DNA of 52,154 nt from Oscillospiraceae bacterium. Its GTDB lineage: Bacteria > Bacillota > Clostridia > Oscillospirales > Ruminococcaceae. The notes beneath the pieces were generated by a model that saw only the letters and a list, made by a program, of their open reading frames with translations, did not search any database and had not been told where the DNA came from. A program made the position numbers and the translations under genes. Positions 18,165 through 26,983 of this stretch are shown in pieces; within the stretch, counting starts at the first letter, position 1; the number at the start of each line of letters is the position of its first letter. The stretch lies in assembly GCA_024684395.1 (NCBI GenBank), contig JAIKWY010000078.1, positions 1-52,154 of the forward strand, given 5' to 3'.

Positions 18165-18545
18165 TTATTGAATTGTATAGAACACGATGTTGCCGTTCAT
18201 GTGGGACTGACCCTGCTCGCCCAGTGCATCGCCGTATTCCTTGGTGGTATACTTCTTTACGCTGGTTGCAGGAACCGTGCGATCCGTGAAGCCGCCGTTA
18301 GAAGTGGTGATCTTGATGGCGCCTACATTCGTGGGAGCCGCAGTCACGGAATTGGCATCCTGTGCGATGGCAATGGGTGCTTCCGCAGTGGTCTTGTTAT
18401 TAAGATGATTCGTGTCGATCATCATTTTTGCCGCAGACGCACCGATCACGCACATCATGGTACCCATGACGCCCATGACAAGGATCGCAATGATGATCTC
18501 GATCAGCGTCATGCCTTTGACTGTTTTCTTTTTAGCCGATTTCAT
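18165..18545 (-). CDS. Type IV prepilin (126 aa)
   Basis: Small prepilin with leader MKSAKKKTVKG and cleavage site G|MTLIE (Glu at +5, Met at +1), then a hydrophobic helix IIIAILVMGVMGTMMCVIG. The 115-residue mature protein has the size of a major pilin, but the globular part is unusually short and rich in Thr/Ala. It lies 18 nt after the PilX-like gene and 12 nt before the next prepilin, so it is surely cotranscribed. GAGGAG is 9 nt before the ATG. It could be the major pilin or a minor PilV/PilI-like subunit. Confidence 0.82.
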   Translation of the reverse strand: MKSAKKKTVKGMTLIEIIIAILVMGVMGTMMCVIGASAAKMMIDTNHLNNKTTAEAPIAIAQDANSVTAAPTNVGAIKITTSNGGFTDRTVPATSVKKYTTKEYGDALGEQGQSHMNGNIVFYTIQ

Positions 18546-18563
18546 GATCCAACACTCCTCTCC

Positions 18564-21062
18564 TTAATAAATTGTGTAGTTGATCGAACCGCCGTTCGTG
18601 CTGTAGGTAACTGTCTGGTTGGGGTTGTTCTGGGGCTGGTTCGGGTTCGGATTCGGGTTGCCGCCGTTGTTGCCGGGCTCTACATAGGCAAGACCCCAGC
18701 CGTTGTCAACTTCGATCTCACCTGCGATACACTGACCGATAACGCCGATGTAAGACATCGTTGTGGTATCGGAGTCGGTGTAGGTGATGTTGCAGGCTCT
18801 GCCAGTCGCACCCTTGTAGATCGTCTTCGGTGCTCTGATGTTAGCGGTCATGATCGTGTTAGCGTCCATGTTGATACTGGAGCCGGCAGCGCCGTATACA
18901 TAGACGTTCGGGTAGTCAGCCAGCGTGGTTCTGTTTACGCTGAATGTGTAGCTCGGGCTGCTCGGGTTTGCATAGATCAGGTCGTAGTAGTGCTTGTTTA
19001 AGAATGCGCCGCCCTGAGCAGAATTCTCGAACGAACCCTCAACGAAGAACAGTACAGTACCATTCGTATCATCAATGATGAACTTATGACCGCCCATGTT
19101 TGCGTTATCGAGGATAACTGCCATGGTTCCGTTCGGCTTGAAGGTGTAATCCTGGCAAGCGGTACCGGAACAGATACAGCTGTTGGTGATGATGTTATTT
19201 GCAGTAGTTGATCCGAGGTTTACAGACGGGATGATCAGGTTGTTGTTGCTGTCCAGGATCGTGACCAGTGCGTTCAGTTCCGCACGAGTGGTCGGGAAGC
19301 TGGTCGGATCCGTGTAGGAAGATGCCTGCGGAACCGTGATGATGTTCGTCAGGATGTCAGCCTGCGTGAAACCGGTCGGATAGATCTTGACATTGTGGCT
19401 ACCCTTCTTGTACTCGGTGGCAGAAATATTGCCAGTGGAGTTCGGATGGTCACCGCCAACGATCGTGGCTGAGGCGATTGAAGAAGGAGCTGTTACATGC
19501 TCGCTATTACCGCCGACCTTCTCCTGATGGACCGTAATGGATGAACCGCCGTTATTGATCACCATATCATACTCGACCTTTTCGGCGTCATAGCCATAAT
19601 AAGGATTTTCCTGAACCCAAACTGTAGAAGTTACCACGTTTGTGATCGTTATGCTCGAAGCCATCTGACCATAGTAAACATGTGCTGCCGTAACCTTGCC
19701 GGAAGCAAGCGTATTCACATAGCAATTGTCACAGGTTACGCCGTTCGTTGCAGTTACGATCAGGACATCTGCATAGATGTTGCCGTGAACGATCACATCA
19801 TCGCCGATGATCAGTGTCTTGCCGCAGACAACGTCGCCGCCGATCTCGCAGCCGTTCAGTTTGATGTTGCCCTCCGCACGGATATCACCGTCAGTGGTGA
19901 ACTTCGTGCTGCCGGACTTCGCAAGGTCAAGATTGCCCTTGCTGTAGATGTTACCAAAGGTGTGTGCCTCGGTATTGCCTTCCGGATTCTTGATCTGCTT
20001 CTCAGCCCACTCATACAGAGCGTTGGTCGCAGTAGCAGTACCGCCGGACTTGGATGTCTTGGAAGCATCGAAGCAGTAGATGTCACCATTCACCTTCATA
20101 CCTACGCCGGTTTCGAAAGAGCCGCAGTACATATTCATGGCGTTGTTGGCATCACCAAGCTCGATCTCCTTGGTGTTTGCAAAAACGGTGCCGCCAACAT
20201 ACATGCACGGGATATTGGCATAGTTTGTCACATCCGTGGTGTTGTTGGTCTGGGTCAGCCACTTCATGTTCGTACCGAACTGGGAACGAAGCGGGCTGTT
20301 CTGGAGGTACAGGTCGCCGGTAATGGCAAAGAAGGTAGGCTTCTTGTCATCGCCTGTATACTGCATGGAAGGGATGTACAGGTCGATGTCAGTCTCCATG
20401 TGACCTTCGCCGTTGATGTAGACCGGAGTCTCGATCAGCGTGGAGTTGGAGTGACCAAGCTGTACATAATCGGTCGGGCTACCGCCCAGGTTAACCTCAG
20501 TACCGCCGGTGGTCAGACCAGTCGTACCGATCTTCGGGCTGATGTTACCCAGAGATACGAATGCGCCGCCTGCCGGATTCGGGTTGATGTTCGGGTTGTT
20601 GTTCACAGTGGTGATCGCCATAACGATACTTGCATTGTAGTTGACAGGCTCATTGCCAGCCTGGCTTGCTACAGTTGCAGTGAGGTTGATGATGTCACCC
20701 TCGACCCAGCCCAGTGTTGCGTCATACCAGCACTGCTTACCGCTTCTGGAGACGCTAACCGGATACTGACGGCCGTCGAGCTCGACTTCCATGTCGAAGC
20801 TCGTCTTGTTTGCCAGCGCATTGTTCAGACCGTCGGTGGAGGTATCATTCTTGATATCCGTTACGACAGCGTCGATGACCGTTCTGGCGATGGTCTCATT
20901 CTGCGCACGCTGGTACTTGAAGTTTGCACGTCTGTTCGCAGTTGCTGCGAGGGCGAGCGTACCCATCAGGAATACGATCAGCACCATCATGATGCAGACA
21001 ACTGTGAACAAAACCGTACCCTTCACCCTGCGGTGCGGTTTTCTCGCTTTCTCCTTAATCAT
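18564..21062 (-). CDS. Giant PilX-like pilus-operon protein with bactofilin-like repeats
   Basis: An 832-residue membrane-anchored protein. After basic residues, one hydrophobic segment follows KG (TVLFTVVCIMMVLIVFLMG, about 16-38); it looks like PilX/GspK N-termini but lacks Glu at +5. Residues about 370-470 carry polymer-forming (bactofilin-like) repeats such as GDIRAEGNIKLNG and GDDVIVHGNIYADVLIV, suggesting a beta-helix. The C-terminus is an Asn/Pro/Gly linker (about 795-820). The upstream GTG at 21071 lies within the AAGGTGG ribosome site, so the ATG at 21062 is chosen. It sits between PilO and the prepilins in one operon. The tip-adhesin role is inferred. Confidence 0.78.
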   Translation of the reverse strand: MIKEKARKPHRRVKGTVLFTVVCIMMVLIVFLMGTLALAATANRRANFKYQRAQNETIARTVIDAVVTDIKNDTSTDGLNNALANKTSFDMEVELDGRQYPVSVSRSGKQCWYDATLGWVEGDIINLTATVASQAGNEPVNYNASIVMAITTVNNNPNINPNPAGGAFVSLGNISPKIGTTGLTTGGTEVNLGGSPTDYVQLGHSNSTLIETPVYINGEGHMETDIDLYIPSMQYTGDDKKPTFFAITGDLYLQNSPLRSQFGTNMKWLTQTNNTTDVTNYANIPCMYVGGTVFANTKEIELGDANNAMNMYCGSFETGVGMKVNGDIYCFDASKTSKSGGTATATNALYEWAEKQIKNPEGNTEAHTFGNIYSKGNLDLAKSGSTKFTTDGDIRAEGNIKLNGCEIGGDVVCGKTLIIGDDVIVHGNIYADVLIVTATNGVTCDNCYVNTLASGKVTAAHVYYGQMASSITITNVVTSTVWVQENPYYGYDAEKVEYDMVINNGGSSITVHQEKVGGNSEHVTAPSSIASATIVGGDHPNSTGNISATEYKKGSHNVKIYPTGFTQADILTNIITVPQASSYTDPTSFPTTRAELNALVTILDSNNNLIIPSVNLGSTTANNIITNSCICSGTACQDYTFKPNGTMAVILDNANMGGHKFIIDDTNGTVLFFVEGSFENSAQGGAFLNKHYYDLIYANPSSPSYTFSVNRTTLADYPNVYVYGAAGSSINMDANTIMTANIRAPKTIYKGATGRACNITYTDSDTTTMSYIGVIGQCIAGEIEVDNGWGLAYVEPGNNGGNPNPNPNQPQNNPNQTVTYSTNGGSINYTIY

Positions 21063-21105
21063 TCTAACCACCTTTCTTTTGAAGCAAACGCTTCAGGCGT
21101 GTTTC

Positions 21106-21999
21106 TTAGTCTCCAAGGTCAGGCTGGTCGATCGGCTTTGCATTGTAGAACGAGATCTCGATCTCCATCTTGGAGAAGCCTACTTCAAGCGGAGTGTTGT
21201 TGCTGGTCTGTGTGGGAGTCTCTACCGGAGCAGCTGCCTCGGTGGGAGTCTCGATCGGATTGCCCTCTTCGTCGAGCTCGGGCTCTACCGGAGCGGGTGC
21301 CTGTGTCGGCTGGGTCTGCTCTTCTTCCTCATCGAGACCGCCCTGGAACTGGTAGTCATCGATGGTGAATGCGGTTACGAGAACTGCGTTCTTGTCTTCC
21401 TGGATCTTGTCGAGGAAGTCAAGCAAGCCGTCCTTTTCACCGGCAACTTCAAGCTTCACGCTGCTTACCTGAACCTCTGCGAGTTCCTTCTCAGCAAGTA
21501 CAACGTCAGCCTTCAGCTTCTCGGTGATCTCCTCTGCGTAGTTGCCGTTGATGTCAGCAGCTTCGAGCAGAGAATAGGTCACAACGTTCGGAGTGTAGTA
21601 GAAGTACTCAACTTCCTCTGCTACAGTCTTGGCGATCTCGAGTTTATCGACCTTGAGCTTGCTCTCGTCGATCGCCGGCTGGAGATGCTCATCAACTGCT
21701 ACAGCGACCTTTCTGTCGTCGTAGTTCTTGTTGGCATCAGCAAATGCTTCGTTTACAAAGATCTTTGCGATAGATGTGCTCTCGTTGTAGATCTCGGTGA
21801 TGTTGGTCTTCAGACCGGGGATCGCATTGATCTTTGCCTCAATGCCGTCCCACTCCTGCTGGGTGGTGTTAAATGTCTCCGTATCCGCTACAAAGTTCTT
21901 GTAGGTCGGACGGATCAGTGCGAAAAAGCCTGCTACTAATACAATGATGATGGTGAGAATGATGATGATCATCTTATCTCTGTTGCTCATATCCTTCAT
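21106..21999 (-). CDS. pilO: PilO-like pilus assembly protein
   Basis: A 297-residue bitopic protein with one N-terminal membrane span (MIIIILTIIIVLVAGFFAL), a periplasm-side coiled coil and an alpha/beta fold, the layout of PilO, which partners PilN in the alignment complex. A Pro/Thr/Glu-rich linker (about 225-275), unusual for PilO, interrupts the end of the protein before a final beta segment. It begins 15 nt after the PilM-PilN fusion gene, with GGGAGGT before the ATG. The assignment rests on topology and position, not on a strong sequence motif. Confidence 0.75.
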   Translation of the reverse strand: MKDMSNRDKMIIIILTIIIVLVAGFFALIRPTYKNFVADTETFNTTQQEWDGIEAKINAIPGLKTNITEIYNESTSIAKIFVNEAFADANKNYDDRKVAVAVDEHLQPAIDESKLKVDKLEIAKTVAEEVEYFYYTPNVVTYSLLEAADINGNYAEEITEKLKADVVLAEKELAEVQVSSVKLEVAGEKDGLLDFLDKIQEDKNAVLVTAFTIDDYQFQGGLDEEEEQTQPTQAPAPVEPELDEEGNPIETPTEAAAPVETPTQTSNNTPLEVGFSKMEIEISFYNAKPIDQPDLGD

Positions 22000-22014
22000 G
22001 GTTATCTACCTCCC

Positions 22015-23715
22015 TTACTCAGCAACTTCTTCTTCCGGAAGTTCCAGATCAGGCATCTGCTTCTCGTTGTTGATCGTGAGCTTGAGCTCGAAACCAACAG
22101 CGTTTGCTACGCCCTCGACCTCTACTTCAGCATCCGGACCAAAGACATACTCTGCCAGATCTTCTACAGAGCGGACCTCATAGCCGTTGTACTGAACTCT
22201 TGCGAACAGATCGCTGTGCTTCTGATAGATGTAATCTACCAGCGAGGTCTGGAAGTCCTGTGCATACTCATCGTCGGTCACGATGCCGATCGGAAGGGTA
22301 AATACGCCATCCTTATAAGTAACGTCCGTGATGATCGCCGGTGTGAGAGCCTTGTTTGCACCCTCCTCCAGCTCAGCAGCTTCCTCTTCGGAATCTGCTA
22401 CGACATAACCATAGTCAGCAGCAACCTTTTCGAGGGACTCGTCGATCGCATCGATGTAGGTGCGGGTAACAACGGGCTTGGACTTGTAAGCATCGCTTGC
22501 AGTGGTGATGTTCGCCTTGTAAACATCCACAACGTCACGCAGTTCGAGCAGATCCTCATACTGCTGCAGCTTGGCAGCGGTCTCGGGAGAATCGATCTTC
22601 TCACGGAGTGCTGCGGTGCTTGCCTTGACAGCGGAATCCAGTGCGAACAGTGTGCCCCATGTACCAAGGATGATCAGGGCAGCCAGACCGAGACCAACGC
22701 CTGCGAAAATCGCAACGGTCTTGTCGTTGGTGCCGCCGCTCTTGGTAGAGCTGCCGGCACTCTCTGTATCCAGCAGGTTGATGTGCTCCGTCAGCTTGTT
22801 ACGCTTGAACATAGCACCGATCGCATTGGCGTATACAGAGAACTCGAGGTTCTGATAACCGTGGATCTGCGGCGGAACGGTCAGCTGGCTGACGGACAGG
22901 TCATTCGGTGCCAGCTCATCGATCAGGCGGTTGTACAGGTTCGGGGATACGTTGATGTCACCATAGAATACAACGTTCTCGATGTTGTTGCTGCCGCGGC
23001 TTCTTGCGAACTGCAGCATACGGAAGATGTTCTCGTTGACAGCCTCGAACACATAGTCATCGGGGTTATCGTAGTCCTCCGGATCGATGGAAGCGAAACG
23101 GGAGAACGAGAGCTGATTGTCCTCATACAGGTTGAGGGAGATGAAGTCGCTGTCGATCTGAACAGCCAGCAGCGGCATCTTCGCCTTGACCTTGGAGTCT
23201 GCGAGCAGCACCTTGGTGATGGCGTTACATCCGATCATGACGACCTTGAGGGTGATGCCCAGCATGTGGAAGATGCGCTTGTAGCACTCAACTACATCAT
23301 ACGGGCAGGCGGTAACGAGCACCTTCTGCTTCTTCTCGCCGTTCTCGTCATCCTCCGGATCACCTACGATGACGTAAGCGACAGAGTAGGAATCGTCTAC
23401 GTTGATCTGTACCTGGAGCTGGGTACGGATCTCCTTCATGAACTCAGACTCCTTTGCGTTGGGAGTGATCAGGAGTTCCTTGAAGACTGTCTGGTTGGAA
23501 GAGATCGCAACGATCGCTTCCTTGTCGGGCATGTTGTTGCTCTTCAGTACCTGGTTGATCAGAACTGCGACACGGTTGATGTCGTTGACATGGCCGTTGA
23601 CGATGACCGCCTCTTCGAGAGCGATCTCGGCAGCAGCGCTGATCTTGATCTTGCCGTTGCTTTCCGTACCCTTGATGATACGGATTTTTCTATCGGTAAC
23701 GTCAAATGAAAGCAT
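22015..23715 (-). CDS. PilM-PilN fusion protein
   Basis: A 566-residue protein. Residues about 1-305 resemble the actin-like ATPase PilM (opening LSFDVTDRKIRIIKG). Near residue 312 comes HINLLDTE, matching the INLLP-type motif with which PilN normally docks into PilM, then a membrane span (about 333-355, VAIFAGVGLGLAALIILG) and a PilN-like extracytoplasmic domain. In most bacteria these are two proteins; here the docking peptide lies inside one chain. It starts 36 nt after pilC; GAGGTGG precedes the ATG. Fold assignments are by architecture and motif. Confidence 0.82.
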   Translation of the reverse strand: MLSFDVTDRKIRIIKGTESNGKIKISAAAEIALEEAVIVNGHVNDINRVAVLINQVLKSNNMPDKEAIVAISSNQTVFKELLITPNAKESEFMKEIRTQLQVQINVDDSYSVAYVIVGDPEDDENGEKKQKVLVTACPYDVVECYKRIFHMLGITLKVVMIGCNAITKVLLADSKVKAKMPLLAVQIDSDFISLNLYEDNQLSFSRFASIDPEDYDNPDDYVFEAVNENIFRMLQFARSRGSNNIENVVFYGDINVSPNLYNRLIDELAPNDLSVSQLTVPPQIHGYQNLEFSVYANAIGAMFKRNKLTEHINLLDTESAGSSTKSGGTNDKTVAIFAGVGLGLAALIILGTWGTLFALDSAVKASTAALREKIDSPETAAKLQQYEDLLELRDVVDVYKANITTASDAYKSKPVVTRTYIDAIDESLEKVAADYGYVVADSEEEAAELEEGANKALTPAIITDVTYKDGVFTLPIGIVTDDEYAQDFQTSLVDYIYQKHSDLFARVQYNGYEVRSVEDLAEYVFGPDAEVEVEGVANAVGFELKLTINNEKQMPDLELPEEEVAE

Positions 23716-23751
23716 TTAGTTTTCCACCTCTCTGTGTGTAATTGTTCTTTG

Positions 23752-24945
23752 TTAGGAAATGTTTTCGAATGCACCGTACAGTGCCGGGAATACTGCAAGC
23801 AGCAGGCAGCATACTGCGATACCCATCAGGATGATCATAACAGGCTCGAGCAGGCTTACCAGACGGCCAACTGCGGAATCCGCTTCTTCATCGTAGTAAT
23901 CAGAAGTCTTGGTAAGAATGGTATCCAGCGCACCAGACTCTTCGCCGACGTAGATGATGGAGCAGAACATGGAATCGAAGATCTCAGTTCTCTGGATGGA
24001 GGAGGACAGTGTTTCGCCCTGCTTTACCTCATCCACAACATCTACGAACTTCTCGTTGATGAAACGATTGCCCAGGATCGCCGAAGAACGCTGTAAGCAC
24101 TCTACCATCGGGATACCGGAGGAATACAGAGAAGAAAGGGTTCTGGAAAATCTTGCCGTATAGATCTTTACGACCAGCGGTCCAACGACCGGTGCTTTGA
24201 TAATGAATTTGTCCCACTTCAGACGGGTGGAAGGGATCTTCATCATGTACGTGATACCGAAGACGATACCAGCAATGACTGCGATGTAGATGTACCAGAA
24301 GTGCACCAAAGAATCAGAGAATTTCAGCATGACCTTGGTAAACGCCGGGATCGTGCTCGGGTCATCATACATGCCTGCGAACTGCGGCATGATGAAGGTG
24401 AACATTGCAACAATAACGCCGATACAAAGAACACCAAGAATGATCGGGTACGTCATAGCGCCCTTGATCGTGTTGTTCATCTTGTTTTCCTTTGCGTAGT
24501 GATCGGACATACGCTGCATGATAACGTCCAATGAACCAGAGGATTCACCGGCGCCTACCATCGAGATCAGGAACTCCGGGAACACGCCCCGGTATAATTC
24601 CAGAGACGAGGAGAAGGATTCACCCTTCTGCACGTTCTCGTAAACGCTCTGCCAGATCTCTTTGGCCTGTTCGTTCGGCTGCTCTTTGCTGAGGATGTCC
24701 AGGGCCTTGACCAGTGTCAGACCGGAGGTCAGCATAGCTGCAAGCTGTCTACAGTTGAATGCCAGATCCTTAGTGCTGAATTTTCTGAGCGTTTTCTTTT
24801 CTGAAATGTCCTTTTCTTCGTAACGGATGATCTCAAAGCCCTTGGCTGTTGCCTGTGCCTTAAAATCTCTCTCGTCCTCTGCGTTGATCGTACCCTTTAC
24901 CTGCTTGCCGGCTTGGGTCTTCGCAACGTAGGAAAAGCTCTTCAT
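23752..24945 (-). CDS. pilC: Type IV pilus inner-membrane platform protein PilC
   Basis: A 397-residue GspF/PilC-family protein that couples the PilB/PilT motors to the pilus base. The N-terminus (FSYVAKTQAGKQVKGTI) and two T2SSF domains (about 65-190 and 270-390) are recognisable, with RQLAAMLTSGLTLVKALDIL and the second-domain counterpart RFSRTLSSLYSSGIPMVECL. Three membrane spans are expected. It is the first gene of the minus-strand pilus operon pilC-pilMN-pilO-pilX-like-prepilin-prepilin. GGAGGTGGTCGA precedes the ATG and a good promoter lies at 25012-25040. Confidence 0.94.
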   Translation of the reverse strand: MKSFSYVAKTQAGKQVKGTINAEDERDFKAQATAKGFEIIRYEEKDISEKKTLRKFSTKDLAFNCRQLAAMLTSGLTLVKALDILSKEQPNEQAKEIWQSVYENVQKGESFSSSLELYRGVFPEFLISMVGAGESSGSLDVIMQRMSDHYAKENKMNNTIKGAMTYPIILGVLCIGVIVAMFTFIMPQFAGMYDDPSTIPAFTKVMLKFSDSLVHFWYIYIAVIAGIVFGITYMMKIPSTRLKWDKFIIKAPVVGPLVVKIYTARFSRTLSSLYSSGIPMVECLQRSSAILGNRFINEKFVDVVDEVKQGETLSSSIQRTEIFDSMFCSIIYVGEESGALDTILTKTSDYYDEEADSAVGRLVSLLEPVMIILMGIAVCCLLLAVFPALYGAFENIS

Positions 24946-25011
24946 TCGACCACCTCCAATGGTTCGTTTAATATTGTTGAGTATATTTCAGCATAATACT
25001 CCAGTATCTCT

Positions 25012-25040
25012 ATTATACCATCTGCAAATTAAAATTGCAA
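25012..25040 (-). promoter_or_regulatory. Promoter of the pilC operon
   Basis: Minus strand: -35 TTGCAA (25035-25040), 17-bp spacer, -10 TATAAT (25012-25017). It leaves a leader of about 60 nt. The stretch 24946-25651 is gene-free and AT-rich in its first half; it holds this promoter, the cre-like sites and the galK promoter. Confidence 0.8.
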
Positions 25041-25312
25041 TCGCTTTTTTACATAAATCCAGTACTTTTTTTTAGAAAAAATCACTAAACAACGGGCTCT
25101 TTTATACCACTCGTAATATTTCGAGAAGATTTTAAGAAATATACTGTTTTTCTTATTATATAAGTTAAATCAGCTAACTTTTGTTTTCGGTAGTTTTACT
25201 ATCCGCTCTGTATATATTTAACAATTATCTTCACCAATGCGCATTACTGCTGTAGCAAATCACATCACGCACATACCATGTGCCGGAACAGAGCACAGTT
25301 TTATTAAAAATA

Positions 25313-25338
25313 TGTAAACGATTATGTAAACGGTTTCA
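25313..25338. promoter_or_regulatory. Tandem cre-like (CcpA/LacI-family) sites
   Basis: TGTAAACGGTTTCA at 25325-25338 matches the cre consensus TGWAANCGNTNWCA at every position. An overlapping imperfect copy, TGTAAACGATTATG, occupies 25313-25326. The sites are about 205 bp upstream of the galK -35 and about 270 bp upstream of the pilC -35, so which gene they control is uncertain. A dedicated LacI/GalR-type repressor could also bind. Confidence 0.65.
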
Positions 25339-25543
25339 GCCGGAAGGCGTTTCCTGTACATACACCCGCCCTCTTCTGCCGCAAATATGTTATGACAACC
25401 CGCAGCAGCTCCGTTTTTTCAGCATCTGCAAGGCGCGGCAGGGGCGGTGGAGTGAGCATACAGTTTTGCCGTATGCCATTTTCGTTTTTTTAGCCGAAAT
25501 GCTGAAAATCTCAGCAACAGCCCAAAAAACGCCCCGGCACCCC

Positions 25544-25572
25544 TTGCAAAATCTGTCCGGTTAAGATATACT
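25544..25572 (+). promoter_or_regulatory. Promoter of the galK operon
   Basis: -35 TTGCAA (25544-25549), 17-bp spacer, -10 TATACT (25567-25572), giving a leader of about 73 nt. Confidence 0.75.
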
Positions 25573-25651
25573 ATATTATATGTAAAGAAGCAGGGAGCGC
25601 TCTGCAACCGGCAGCAGCATCCCACGGATCATTCAGAAACAGGAGCGCTAT

Positions 25652-26962
25652 ATGAATCAGACGGGTATTCTCAGGGCACTGAAAGACGGTGCCTACGACA
25701 ATCAATTGCAGCAGATGTACGCCTGTTCCGCCGATGCACTCGAACCGTACCGTCAGCGTCTGATCGACGCAGTGACGGCATTCGGGGAGGAGTTCGGCAC
25801 GGACAGGGACATCCTGCTTTTTTCTGCGCCCGGCCGCACGGAGCTGTGCGGCAATCACACCGACCACCAGAACGGCTGCGTTCTGACGGGAAGCGTGAAC
25901 CTCGACATCATCGCCGTTGCTGCCAAGCGTGACAACAACAAGATCCGCCTGAAGTCCGAAGGGCGGCTGATGGACTGCGTGGAACTGACTGATCTCTCCG
26001 CACAGCCGGACGAGCAGGGCTCTGCCGCTGCGCTCCTGCGCGGCATCGCTGCACGGTTCCGGAGCATGGGTGTTCCGGTCGGCGGCTTCGATGCCTATAC
26101 CGTTTCCGATATTTTGCCGGGTTCCGGGCTTGCGTCCTCTGCGGCATTTGAGGTGCTCTGCGCCAAGATGTGCAGCATGTTCTATGCCGAGGACAAGCTC
26201 GATGCCGTGACGCTGGCACAGATCGGGCAGTATGCCGAGAATGTCTACTTCGGCAAGCCCTGCGGTCTGATGGATCAGATGGGCTGCGCCTTCGGAGGCG
26301 TCATCGCCATTGATTTCCAGTCGGGGATGCCCACCGTGACACGTACCGACGTCGATCTCACCAAAGAGGGCTATGCGCTCTGCATCCTCGACACCGGCGC
26401 AGACCACAGCGGTCTGGCGGATGCCTATGCCGCCGTTCCGGAGGAGATGGGCGCCGTTGCAAGGGCGCTTGGTGTGCAGGTGCTTTCCGAAACGAGCCGG
26501 GATGCGCTGCTCGAAAAGCTCCCGGAGGTCAGAAAGCAGTGCGGCGACCGTGCCGTGGTGCGTGCGCTCCACTTCTTCTCGGAGAACGGCAGAGTGAAGC
26601 GTGCCGTACATTCTCTGAAAAGCGGCTATTTTTCGCAGTTCCTTGAGGAGATCAAGTCCTCCGGCAGATCCTCTGCCGAGTATCTCCAGAATTGCAGCAC
26701 CTACGAGGATCCCCGCAAGCAGGAGGTCGTCCTGACGATCGCCCTTTGCAGCACGCTGCTCCACGGACGGGGCGCTGTCCGGGTACACGGCGGCGGCTTC
26801 GCCGGCACGGTGCAGGCGTTCGTGCCGCTCGATATGCTGGAGGATTTCCGCACACAGACCGAAGCTGTCCTCGGCGAGGGTCACTGCCATGTCCTGCGGC
26901 TGCGCAGCATCGGCGTGACAGAGCTTCGTCCGTCAGTCAAACCATTCCGGGCAAATGCCTGA
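25652..26962 (+). CDS. galK: Galactokinase
   Basis: A 436-residue GHMP-family kinase that phosphorylates alpha-D-galactose to galactose 1-phosphate. The galactose-binding signature is present as PGRTELCGNHTDHQNG (near residue 60), the ATP-binding GHMP motif as GSGLASSAAFEVL (near 160), and the C-terminal motif as GGGFAGTVQAF. CAGGAG precedes the ATG. The N-terminus is about 40 residues longer than in the E. coli enzyme, as in several Clostridia. It is the first gene of an operon with galE (21 nt gap); galT is absent from the window, but the UDPGP enzyme at 117 could charge galactose 1-phosphate. Confidence 0.92.
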   Translation: MNQTGILRALKDGAYDNQLQQMYACSADALEPYRQRLIDAVTAFGEEFGTDRDILLFSAPGRTELCGNHTDHQNGCVLTGSVNLDIIAVAAKRDNNKIRLKSEGRLMDCVELTDLSAQPDEQGSAAALLRGIAARFRSMGVPVGGFDAYTVSDILPGSGLASSAAFEVLCAKMCSMFYAEDKLDAVTLAQIGQYAENVYFGKPCGLMDQMGCAFGGVIAIDFQSGMPTVTRTDVDLTKEGYALCILDTGADHSGLADAYAAVPEEMGAVARALGVQVLSETSRDALLEKLPEVRKQCGDRAVVRALHFFSENGRVKRAVHSLKSGYFSQFLEEIKSSGRSSAEYLQNCSTYEDPRKQEVVLTIALCSTLLHGRGAVRVHGGGFAGTVQAFVPLDMLEDFRTQTEAVLGEGHCHVLRLRSIGVTELRPSVKPFRANA

Positions 26963-26983
26963 TCACATAGAGGAGGAATCATC

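Noticed and set aside
25280-25564. Plus-strand frame of 94 codons upstream of galK
   Set aside because: No ribosome site, crosses the cre-like sites and the galK -35, unremarkable composition.
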